Source: G963663315 sp963665165 (GTDB taxonomy: Bacteria; Pseudomonadota; Gammaproteobacteria; Arenicellales; Poriferihabitantaceae). From it: a stretch of 64,000 nucleotides of DNA. The position numbers and the translations under genes are program-made. The DNA is taken from contig OY761989.1 in the NCBI GenBank assembly GCA_963665165.1, forward strand, positions 1,550,001 to 1,614,000, given 5' to 3'. Under the pieces are notes generated by a model. The model was not told the DNA's origin, did not search any database, and was given only the letters and a program-made list of their open reading frames with translations. Positions 26,476-34,417 of the stretch are shown one piece after another. How positions within the stretch are numbered: position 1 is the first letter of the stretch; every line of letters begins with the position of its first letter.

Positions 26476-27613
26476 CGGACTTCCACGGCTGGCCTGTTTC
26501 CATCATCCGGATGAAACGGTCGAATAAATAACCGATATCCTTCGGTCCGGGGCTGGCTTCGGGATGTCCCTGGAATGAGAAGGCGGGAACATCAAGACGT
26601 TCGACCCCCTGTATCGTGTGATCGAACAAGGAGCGATGAGTGACCCGAATATGGTCTCCCAGTGATTCCGGTTCCACGGTAAACCCATGGTTCTGGCTGG
26701 TGATCAGGACCTGGCCGGTATCGAGATCCTGCACCGGATGATTTGCGCCATGGTGGCCGAATTTCATTTTTTCGGTTTTCGCGCCGCTCGCCAGGCACAG
26801 CAACTGATGCCCCAGGCAGATCCCGAATACGGGAACACCGGCATCCAGGATATGGGCGACCGCGTTTACCGCGTAATCACAGGGTTCGGGGTCGCCGGGG
26901 CCATTGGACAGAAACACGCCGTCGGGATTCATTGCCAACACCTCTGTGGCTGTGGCAGTTGCCGGAACCACCGTGACATCGCATCCCCGCCCGGCCAGTA
27001 GCCGCATGATGTTGTGTTTGATGCCGAAATCGAAAGCGACCACTGAGTATACGGATCGTCCTGCCGCCTGATAACCCGATTCCAGGTTCCATATCCCGTC
27101 ATCCCATTTATAAATCCGGTCTGTTGTCACGACCGACGCCAGGTCCATGCCGGCAAGGCCGGGGAACGACCGGGCAGCGGCCAGCGCACCCGCCTCGTCC
27201 GGGGATTCCTGTGCGCTGATACAACCGCGTTGAGCGCCCTGGTCGCGCAGGATACGGGTCAACTTCCGGGTATCGATTTCGCTGATTGCCACCACCCCCC
27301 GGCGTTTCAGGTAACCAGGCAGGGATTCCGTGGAGCGCCAGTTACTATACCGGCCGGGCACATTTTTCACGATCAGCCCGGAACAGAAGATTCTGCCGGA
27401 TTCCACATCCTCGGAGTTGGCGCCGACATTACCGATATGGGGATAAGTCAGTGTGACCAGTTGCCGGGCATAAGAAGGGTCTGTCAGAATTTCCTGATAG
27501 CCGGTCATCGAGGTATTGAAAACAACTTCCCCGGCGCTCAGGCCATTGGCGCCGATTGATTTGCCATGGAACGAACTGCCGTCTTCAAGAACCAGCAGAG
27601 CAGGTGTGTTCAA
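26468..27613 (-). CDS. carA: Carbamoyl phosphate synthase small subunit
   Basis: A 381-residue glutaminase subunit that delivers ammonia to CarB. The class I amidotransferase nucleophile is C266 in VFGICLGHQLL, with His and Glu in the FQGHPEASPGP motif. The N-terminal CPSase domain starts ALLVLEDGSSFHG. The first codon appears to be TTG at 27613, preceded by a G-rich element. A strong terminator-like hairpin lies 50 bases upstream, after dapB. Confidence 0.97.
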   Translation of the reverse strand: MNTPALLVLEDGSSFHGKSIGANGLSAGEVVFNTSMTGYQEILTDPSYARQLVTLTYPHIGNVGANSEDVESGRIFCSGLIVKNVPGRYSNWRSTESLPGYLKRRGVVAISEIDTRKLTRILRDQGAQRGCISAQESPDEAGALAAARSFPGLAGMDLASVVTTDRIYKWDDGIWNLESGYQAAGRSVYSVVAFDFGIKHNIMRLLAGRGCDVTVVPATATATEVLAMNPDGVFLSNGPGDPEPCDYAVNAVAHILDAGVPVFGICLGHQLLCLASGAKTEKMKFGHHGANHPVQDLDTGQVLITSQNHGFTVEPESLGDHIRVTHRSLFDHTIQGVERLDVPAFSFQGHPEASPGPKDIGYLFDRFIRMMETGQPWKSDA

Positions 27614-27662
27614 TAAAACCCCCAGTTAATCCTCAAACATCCCGGACCCGAAAAACACACCT

Positions 27663-27693
27663 AAAAAAAGGGAGAAACCGGGCGGTTTCCCCC
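27663..27693 (-). terminator. Intrinsic terminator between dapB and carA
   Basis: On the minus strand GGGGGAAACCG pairs with CGGTTTCTCCC around a two-base loop (ten Watson-Crick pairs and one G-U), followed directly by seven T residues. It should end the dapB transcript. It lies only 50 bases before the carA start codon, so it could alternatively act as an attenuator in a carA leader. Confidence 0.75.
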
Positions 27694-27744
27694 TGTTCCA
27701 TCGGGTCAATGAACCACGTATTCTACCGGCTGAACGAATTTCAA

Positions 27745-28542
27745 TCAATCCAGATCAAGCACATCCTGCATACTGTAGAAGCCCTTTTTCTGTTGCGCCA
27801 GCCAGACCGTGGCACGCACCGCCCCGCGTGCGAAAATCTTCCGGTCGGTTGCCCGATGGGTGATCTCGATACGCTCGCTGTCACCGATGAACAGGACGGT
27901 ATGTTCGCCAGCGATATCACCGCCTCGAATCGTAGAGAAACCGATGGTGCCGGATTCGCGCTCGCCGGTTTGACCGTGCCGGACAAATGTGCCGCAACCC
28001 GGGAAGTCCCGGTCCAGCGCATGCGCCGCCGCCCTGCCAAGCAACAGCGCGGTTCCCGATGGCGCGTCTGCCTTGTGGCGATGATGGGCTTCAACCACTT
28101 CAATATCCGCAACGTCACCGACCACCTTGCTGGCCATTTCGACCAGAGCCACACACAGGTTGATGCCGACACTGGTATTGGCGGCCAAAAGCGTCGGTAT
28201 TGAATCGGCCGCCTGGACGACCCTTTGATTTTGCGTCGGATCCAGCCCGGTCGTACCGATCAGGATTGCCGCATTGGATGATTCGCAGATATCGAGGTGG
28301 TCCACTACCGCGGCCGGACTCGAGAAATCGATCATCACATCGAATTCGGGATTTTCAATCCGGTCGGTGATCCGGACGCCCGGCTCAGGCAACCCGGCCA
28401 CTTCCCCGATATGGCGGCCAACCGCGTCGCTGCCTGTCTTTTCAAGCGCGCCGACAACGGCCAGATCGTCTACCAGGTATAGTTCACGGGCAATCGCCGC
28501 TCCCATTCGACCGGCAGCCCCGGAGATGACGATTTTCAGCAT
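27745..28542 (-). CDS. dapB: 4-hydroxy-tetrahydrodipicolinate reductase
   Basis: Catalyses the second dedicated step of the diaminopimelate/lysine pathway, reducing HTPA with NAD(P)H. It is 265 residues. The N-terminal nucleotide-binding motif is VISGAAGRMGAAIARE. The catalytic segment EAHHRHKADAPSGTALLLG holds the His and Lys used in catalysis. GGGGG precedes the ATG at 28542. It follows serS closely and precedes the terminator before carA. Confidence 0.97.
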   Translation of the reverse strand: MLKIVISGAAGRMGAAIARELYLVDDLAVVGALEKTGSDAVGRHIGEVAGLPEPGVRITDRIENPEFDVMIDFSSPAAVVDHLDICESSNAAILIGTTGLDPTQNQRVVQAADSIPTLLAANTSVGINLCVALVEMASKVVGDVADIEVVEAHHRHKADAPSGTALLLGRAAAHALDRDFPGCGTFVRHGQTGERESGTIGFSTIRGGDIAGEHTVLFIGDSERIEITHRATDRKIFARGAVRATVWLAQQKKGFYSMQDVLDLD

Positions 28543-28554
28543 TTTATACCCCCA

Positions 28555-29838
28555 TCATGCAGCCTGCGTGATCCTGTCAAGGCCGCCCATCCAGGGCGCC
28601 AGGGCCTCCGGAACGGAAATGCTGCCATCGGTATTCTGGTAGTTCTCCATCACGGCGACCAGGGCGCGGCCCACGGCCACGCCGGAGCCGTTCAGGGTGT
28701 GCACCGGTTCGGGTTTCCCGGTAGCCGGATTGCGCCAGCGCGCCTTCATCCTGCGCGCCTGGAAGCTTTCGACATTACTGCACGATGAAATTTCGCGGTA
28801 TTGGTTCTGACTTGGAATCCATACTTCCAGATCGAAGGTTTTAGCGGCTGCAAAACCCATATCCCCGGTACACAGGGTGATCACCCGGTAAGGCAGTTCC
28901 AGCGCCTGCAAGATGGATTCGGCATGGCTGGTCATCTGGTCCAGCGCCAGCCAGGATTGGTCGGGCCTGACGATATGCACCATTTCGACTTTTTCAAACT
29001 GGTGCTGTCGAATCATGCCCCGGGTGTCCTTGCCGTATGAACCGGCCTCTCTTCGAAAGCAGGGAGTATGGGCGACGAATCTGAGCGGCAACGTGTCAGC
29101 GTCCAGAATCCGGTCGGCCACCAGGTTGGTCAACGGTACTTCGGCGGTCGGTATCAGGTAATACGCCGGGCTGTCGGCTGTGCGAAACTGGTCCTCTTCG
29201 AACTTGGGCAACTGCCCGGTTCCGAAAAGGGTCTGCTGATTGACCAGCAACGGAACGTTGACTTCGACATAACCGTGTTCGCGGACATGAAAATCCAGCA
29301 TGAACTGGGCCAGCGCCCGGTGCAGCCTGGCCAGACCGCAAGTCATCACCACAAATCTCGATCCGGCCAGTTTCGACGCGGTCTCATAATCCATTTGATT
29401 CAGGCCTTCACCCAGGGCTACATGGTCCTGGACCGGGAAATCGAATCGCCGGGGGACGCCCCATCGCCGAACTTCGACATTATCCTGTTCATCGCGGCCC
29501 ACGGGCACACTTTCGTCCGCCACGTTCGGAATTTCACTGAGCAGCGCCGACAGTTTCCGCTGGATGTCGCCGAGCCCGGTTTTCCTGTCCTTCAGTTGTC
29601 CGCCAAGATCATCGACAGAATCCAGAATCGGTTGAATATCCCGGCCTTCGGCTTTTGCCTCCCCGATTTGTCTGGATATCCGGTTCCTTTGCTCCTGCAA
29701 ACTTTCGATTTCACTTTGCAGTGATTTACGCTGTCTTTCGAGACTCTGGTAATAATCGGTATCCAGGGTATATCCCCTGGCCCGCAACTTTTCCGCCAGT
29801 TGGTCGATATTCCGCTTCAGTAACTGTGGGTCCAACAC
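28555..29838 (-). CDS. serS: Seryl-tRNA synthetase
   Basis: A class II synthetase of 427 residues from the GTG at 29838 (E. coli has 430). An N-terminal tRNA-binding coiled coil (about residues 30-100) precedes the catalytic core, with motif 2 FRREAGSYGKDTRGMIRQHQF and motif 3 GSGVAVGRALVAVMENYQ. The frame is open to 29970, but the added residues have no SerRS similarity and overlap crcB. Its place after crcB in ftsK-lolA-crcB-serS is conserved. Confidence 0.97.
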   Translation of the reverse strand: MLDPQLLKRNIDQLAEKLRARGYTLDTDYYQSLERQRKSLQSEIESLQEQRNRISRQIGEAKAEGRDIQPILDSVDDLGGQLKDRKTGLGDIQRKLSALLSEIPNVADESVPVGRDEQDNVEVRRWGVPRRFDFPVQDHVALGEGLNQMDYETASKLAGSRFVVMTCGLARLHRALAQFMLDFHVREHGYVEVNVPLLVNQQTLFGTGQLPKFEEDQFRTADSPAYYLIPTAEVPLTNLVADRILDADTLPLRFVAHTPCFRREAGSYGKDTRGMIRQHQFEKVEMVHIVRPDQSWLALDQMTSHAESILQALELPYRVITLCTGDMGFAAAKTFDLEVWIPSQNQYREISSCSNVESFQARRMKARWRNPATGKPEPVHTLNGSGVAVGRALVAVMENYQNTDGSISVPEALAPWMGGLDRITQAA

Positions 29839-29870
29839 GATCAGTTCAAACCTCAAAGGGCAAACGGGGT

Positions 29871-30254
29871 TCAGGACGCAGCAAAAAACCGCCCGATCTG
29901 CAAGCCAGCGGCGGCGGCTACGACACAAGTCAATACACTGGCGATTATATTCAACAATGCCTTTAACCAAAAGCCCGATTGGACGAGATTGACGGTTTCA
30001 AGCGAAAAAGTCGAAAATGTGGTGAAGCCGCCGAGTATGCCGAAAATGACAAATGCCCGAAGCAGCTCGTTGCCCGCAAAACGCTGGGCGATCACCGCAT
30101 AGCAGAACCCGACCAGCAGGGACCCCAGAATATTGACAGACAAGGTGCCAATCGGGAACCCCGAATGCAAAAACCGATGCTGGACAGACACCGACAGCCA
30201 GAAGCGCAGAACGGAACCGAGGGCGCCCCCCAGGGCAATCAACAGCCAGTTCAT
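29871..30254 (-). CDS. crcB: Fluoride ion channel Fluc/CrcB
   Basis: A 127-residue, four-helix inner-membrane protein that exports fluoride as a dual-topology dimer. It begins MNWLLIALGGALGSVLRFWL and carries the pore motif GGFTTFSTFSLE. It starts two bases after the lolA stop, so there is no room for a fluoride riboswitch; expression follows the ftsK-lolA operon. In related genomes rarA usually lies between lolA and crcB, and it is missing here. Confidence 0.94.
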   Translation of the reverse strand: MNWLLIALGGALGSVLRFWLSVSVQHRFLHSGFPIGTLSVNILGSLLVGFCYAVIAQRFAGNELLRAFVIFGILGGFTTFSTFSLETVNLVQSGFWLKALLNIIASVLTCVVAAAAGLQIGRFFAAS

Positions 30255-30256
30255 GA

Positions 30257-30892
30257 CTATTCGGTGTTGTCGATGATGTCCACTCCGTCAGGAGGGACAA
30301 AATTGAAAACACTCTGTGAAATGGGTTCGTTTTCTTTCAGGTCAACAAAGCTGATCCGGGTTCTCTGGCCCAGGTTATCCAGCAATTCCATCAGCCTCAA
30401 ACGGTTGTCTTCGAATCCGATCCGTATTTCCCGGAATTCGTTTTCCGGGTCTTTCGGGATCAGGTTGACCCAGTCGAATCGCCCCTGTGTCCCAATCTCT
30501 TCGAGCACATGGGTTTTTTCAATATCTCCGGACTCGGACAGCAGCAGGGCCGGAGAGCTGCCCAATGCCCGGGTCTGGCTTTGCACCGTGACCTGCTCGA
30601 GTTCAATGTCATAGACCCACACGTTTTCGCCGTCACCGACAATTTCCTGGGCTTCGGGAAGTTCGTAGTTCCATCGAAACAGTCCCGGCCGGCTGACCCA
30701 CACCGTGCCCTGGCCGTCATTGATTTCGGTTAACGATTCATCCAGGACAACCTGGCCGAATCGGGCCTTGAACGACTGGATTTCATCGAAGAAATAGTTC
30801 AATGAATCGACGCCGGGACCGGCTGTGGAGCTGGTCGTCAGCAACACGGACAACGCGATTCCCGACAGCAGGTTCAGTATCGGTTTTTTCAT
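30257..30892 (-). CDS. lolA: Outer membrane lipoprotein carrier protein LolA
   Basis: Periplasmic chaperone that carries lipoproteins from LolCDE to the outer membrane. From the ATG at 30892 it has 211 residues, with a Sec signal peptide (MKKPILNLLSGIALSVLLTT). The mature part has the LolA beta-sheet pattern: VWVSRPGLFRWNYELPEAQE and GENVWVYDIELEQVTVQ. A GTG at 30907 overlapping the ftsK stop (GTGA) is an alternative start. Confidence 0.94.
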   Translation of the reverse strand: MKKPILNLLSGIALSVLLTTSSTAGPGVDSLNYFFDEIQSFKARFGQVVLDESLTEINDGQGTVWVSRPGLFRWNYELPEAQEIVGDGENVWVYDIELEQVTVQSQTRALGSSPALLLSESGDIEKTHVLEEIGTQGRFDWVNLIPKDPENEFREIRIGFEDNRLRLMELLDNLGQRTRISFVDLKENEPISQSVFNFVPPDGVDIIDNTE

Positions 30893-30903
30893 GGTTTTCC
30901 GAT

Positions 30904-33210
30904 TCACTCGACTTCAGGCGGTCCGGGGGCGAGCACCTCCCGTTTACCGTTGACCGGAGGCGATACCACCCCGGTCCGTTCCATGGTTTCGATCATTCTG
31001 GCCGCCCGATTGTAACCCACCCGCAAGACACGCTGCACGGAGGAAATGGAAGCTTTCCCGCTTTGCGTGACGAAACGAACGGCCTCGTCATACAGCGGGT
31101 CTTCCTCCCCTTCCCCGTCGGCCGCCATACCTGGAGCGCCGTCGTCCGGGATACCTTCGGTGATCTCCTCATTGTAGACAGGTTGCCCCAGTTTTTTCAG
31201 ATCAGCCACAATCTTCGCGACCTCTTCATCCGAGACGAAAGAACCATGAACCCGCTGGGTAAAACCGGTGCCCGGGGGGAGAAACAGCATGTCGCCCTGC
31301 CCCAGGAGCTGCTCGGCGCCCATCTGGTCAAGCACGGTTCTGGAATCAACGCGCGATGAAACCTGAAAGGCCATTCTGGCAGGCACATTCGCTTTGATCA
31401 GGCCAGTCACCACATCCACGGAAGGCCGCTGGGTCGCAAGCACCAGATGGATACCCGCGGCCCTGGCGCGCTGCGCGATGCGTATGATGATTTCCTCGAT
31501 TTTCTTGCCCGCCACCATCATCAGGTCGGCCAGTTCATCCACGATCACGACAATATAGGGTAATGCCCCGAGGATCTCCGGCCCGGCGCTTTCCTCCTCT
31601 TCCTGGAGAGGGTTGACCAATGGACTGCCGGTATGGGTCGCAGTTTCCACTTTCCGGTTGAAGCCTGCGATGTTTCGTACGGAAACTTCCGCCATCAATC
31701 GAAACCGGCGATCCATCTCGACAATGCACCAGCGCAGCGCATTCGCCGCCTTGTTCATGTCGGTCACGACAGGGGTCAGCAAATGGGGGATGCCGTCGTA
31801 GACGGACAGTTCAAGAAACTTCGGGTCCACCATGATCATCCGCACCTGTCCGGGAGTGGATTTGTAGATCAGGCTCAGGATCAGGGCGTTGACACAGACG
31901 GATTTCCCCGACCCGGTGGTCCCCGCAATCAACAGATGCGGCATTGCGGAGAGATCGGAAATTACGGGATTACCGGCGATATCCTTGCCCAGCACCAGTG
32001 TCAACGGCGAGGCGCTGATTTCATATTCCTTCGAAGAGAGGCCCTCTATCAGGCGCACGACTTCGCGGTGTTCATTCGGAACCTCGATGCCAACGGTCGA
32101 TTTACCCGGAATGTTTTCAACCACCCTGACACTGGCGACCGACAGGGAACGCGCCAGGTCGCGGGACAAACCCACAATCTGGCTCGCCTTGATACCAGCG
32201 GCGGGTTCTATCTCGAAACGCGTGATGACCGGTCCGGGGCAGACCGCTTCCACGGTAATATCGACATTGAAGTCTTTCAGCTTTTTGACCAGTAATCGGG
32301 ACATCGTTTCCAGAACTTCCGTGGAGTAACCCCTGCCGTCCGGAATCACAGGGTCCAGCAAAGACAATTCCGGTAACACGCCCCCATCTCTTTTCTGCTC
32401 CCGAGAACCGGTCCGGCTTTCCGGCTGTTTGCGTTCGTCCCGCCCGATGTCCTGAATCCGGGGTTCTATCTTCGGCGGTTTATTCTCTGGCGGCTCCGGC
32501 CCGGTTTTTTTAGCCGTGGGCTTTTTCACCTTGCCGGACTTTTTACGCTTCCTGTTCCTGTCATCGAGCAAACCTTCGGTTTTCCTTCTGATCCAGCCTG
32601 CGAAAACGAAAGCCTGATAGCCGGTACGATCCATCAGGGCAAGCCACGAAACGTGCCCGACCAGCGTAATCCCGGTAATCAGCAGGGCGAGCAGAATCAC
32701 CGTGGCGCCAACGGTTCCAAAATTCAACTGGAGCGGCCGGGCTCCGTATTGGCCAATGATTCCACCCGCGTGGAAATTGATCGCAGGGTCATGGACAGGA
32801 AAATAGATGTGCTCCAGGACACAGGCCCCTGTCATCGCCGACACGAACCCGAAAATCGTCAGGAAATATCTTAAATCCGTTGCCTTGTCCATAAAGCGTT
32901 CCCGGTATCTGCGCCATACCATGACACATAAAAGAATCAGGAACAGCCAGGACACCCGCCCGAACACGGTAAACAGCAAGTCGGATATCCAGGCGCCCAC
33001 CTTCCCCCCGGTATTGACGATTTCCTTTGCACTGCCTGTGTGCGTAGGTCCGGGATCGACGGGAGACCAGGTGAGCAGGGAAATGAACAAATATCCAAGC
33101 AGCGCCACAAGAGCGATTATCCCGGCTTCCCGCAACATGGGTCCGAGGTTTTTTGATAAACCCGAGCCGGAACCCAGTGTTTTCAGGATTTTCTTTTTGG
33201 TTTCATTCAC
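30904..33210 (-). CDS. ftsK: DNA translocase FtsK
   Basis: A 768-residue septal DNA pump that segregates chromosome termini and activates XerCD. Four N-terminal membrane helices lie within about residues 25-190, followed by a short basic linker. The motor has Walker A AGTTGSGKSVC and Walker B YIVVIVDELADLMMV. The C-terminal gamma winged-helix ends the protein (SSVQRVLRVGYNRAARMIE). The linker is short compared with E. coli FtsK (1329 residues). Confidence 0.97.
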   Translation of the reverse strand: MNETKKKILKTLGSGSGLSKNLGPMLREAGIIALVALLGYLFISLLTWSPVDPGPTHTGSAKEIVNTGGKVGAWISDLLFTVFGRVSWLFLILLCVMVWRRYRERFMDKATDLRYFLTIFGFVSAMTGACVLEHIYFPVHDPAINFHAGGIIGQYGARPLQLNFGTVGATVILLALLITGITLVGHVSWLALMDRTGYQAFVFAGWIRRKTEGLLDDRNRKRKKSGKVKKPTAKKTGPEPPENKPPKIEPRIQDIGRDERKQPESRTGSREQKRDGGVLPELSLLDPVIPDGRGYSTEVLETMSRLLVKKLKDFNVDITVEAVCPGPVITRFEIEPAAGIKASQIVGLSRDLARSLSVASVRVVENIPGKSTVGIEVPNEHREVVRLIEGLSSKEYEISASPLTLVLGKDIAGNPVISDLSAMPHLLIAGTTGSGKSVCVNALILSLIYKSTPGQVRMIMVDPKFLELSVYDGIPHLLTPVVTDMNKAANALRWCIVEMDRRFRLMAEVSVRNIAGFNRKVETATHTGSPLVNPLQEEEESAGPEILGALPYIVVIVDELADLMMVAGKKIEEIIIRIAQRARAAGIHLVLATQRPSVDVVTGLIKANVPARMAFQVSSRVDSRTVLDQMGAEQLLGQGDMLFLPPGTGFTQRVHGSFVSDEEVAKIVADLKKLGQPVYNEEITEGIPDDGAPGMAADGEGEEDPLYDEAVRFVTQSGKASISSVQRVLRVGYNRAARMIETMERTGVVSPPVNGKREVLAPGPPEVE

Positions 33211-33249
33211 CGGGCAATCAATCAGGTTGGATCAGGCCGGATTCTAGCA

Positions 33250-34251
33250 TCAAGTATGTTCTCTGGTATGGAGTCTTTCCAGCACCGAGCTCAATTGTTC
33301 CGGCAAGGGCGCGTCGAAACTCACTGGCCTGCCCGAATCCGGGTGTACGATAGAAAGGGCATGAGCATGAAGGAACAGGCGGCCCAACCCCGGTTTCCTC
33401 ATTGCCCGGTTGAAATCGCGATTGCCATAAGTGCGGTCACCGGCGACAGGATGGCCCGCCGCGGCGCAGTGTACCCGCGCCTGATGCATCCTTCCGGTTT
33501 CAAGCTCAAGTCGCACCAGAGTCCCCTCCGCATATCTGGAAACGGTGGAAATCACACTGGCCGCTCTCTGGCCATTCGGATCCACCCTGGTTTTTTTCAT
33601 ATCGCCGGCCGCCATTCTCAACAAGGGAAGGTCAATTCTCTGATCCGTTGCGCGCCAATCCCCCTCCACCAGGGCCAGATAGATTTTTTCCGCCGGACGT
33701 TCCGCGCTGAATTGTGATTGTATCGCCAGCAGGGCCCTTCTGGATTTGGCCAGCATCAAACAACCCGATGTTTCCCGGTCCAGTCGGTGTGCAAGCTCGA
33801 TAAAGGGCAGTCCGGGGCGGAGTTGACGCACCGCTTCGATCAGCCCGAACGGCAAACCCGAACCCCCATGCACAGCCAGTCCGGAGGGCTTGTCAACCAC
33901 CATCAGGTGCTCGTCCTCGAACAGAACCGGGATACGCTCCAGCAGCCCGGGAGGAACCGCAATGCGATCTTTATCCGGACTCATCCGCAATGGAGGGATT
34001 CTGACCCGGTCACCCGCAGCCAGCCTGTGCGACACTTTGATCCTGGACCCGTTGACCCGGACTTCACCACTGCGTACGGCCTTGTAGATCCGGGTTTTCG
34101 GCACCCCCTTCAAGTGCCTGATCAGGAAGTTGTCCACCCGCTGCCCATGCTCGGCCGGCCCGGCAGAAACCCATGACAGCGACCGGCGCCCGGTGTGGGT
34201 CTGTTCGTGCCGGGAGTCTGTCGTTTGAATATCTTTATTGAGCATGGACAT
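33250..34251 (-). CDS. rluC: 23S rRNA pseudouridine synthase RluC-type
   Basis: RluA-family enzyme that isomerises specific uridines of 23S rRNA (955/2504/2580 in E. coli). An N-terminal S4 domain (GQRVDNFLIRHLKGVPKTRI) precedes the catalytic domain, whose Asp is in AHRLDRETSGCLML. From the ATG at 34251 it has 333 residues; the frame is open to 34371 and an ATG at 34245 is also possible. No rne gene is nearby; ftsK follows 39 bases downstream. Confidence 0.92.
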   Translation of the reverse strand: MSMLNKDIQTTDSRHEQTHTGRRSLSWVSAGPAEHGQRVDNFLIRHLKGVPKTRIYKAVRSGEVRVNGSRIKVSHRLAAGDRVRIPPLRMSPDKDRIAVPPGLLERIPVLFEDEHLMVVDKPSGLAVHGGSGLPFGLIEAVRQLRPGLPFIELAHRLDRETSGCLMLAKSRRALLAIQSQFSAERPAEKIYLALVEGDWRATDQRIDLPLLRMAAGDMKKTRVDPNGQRAASVISTVSRYAEGTLVRLELETGRMHQARVHCAAAGHPVAGDRTYGNRDFNRAMRKPGLGRLFLHAHALSIVHPDSGRPVSFDAPLPEQLSSVLERLHTREHT

Positions 34252-34353
34252 GTTCGCCGTTCGGCGTGGCTGGACGGATCTGTTTTGTGGACGATGGATA
34301 CAATAATCTATTATGCCACGCATTTCCTTTCCTGGATTCTGACTGACAACCAA

Positions 34354-34382
34354 TTGACATGGCAGAAACATAATGCTATAGG
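34354..34382 (+). promoter_or_regulatory. Strong sigma-70 promoter of the amide/urea transporter operon
   Basis: A perfect -35 hexamer TTGACA (34354-34359) and TATAGG (34377-34382) are separated by 17 bases. Transcription would start near 34389, giving a leader of about 30 bases before the ATG at 34418. This is the best consensus promoter in the window. Confidence 0.7.
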
Positions 34383-34417
34383 ATTCGGACGAGTAACGAA
34401 CTTAATTGAGTGAAATC

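Noticed and set aside
30255..30256. Fluoride riboswitch for crcB
   Set aside because: Only two bases separate lolA and crcB, so no riboswitch can precede the gene.
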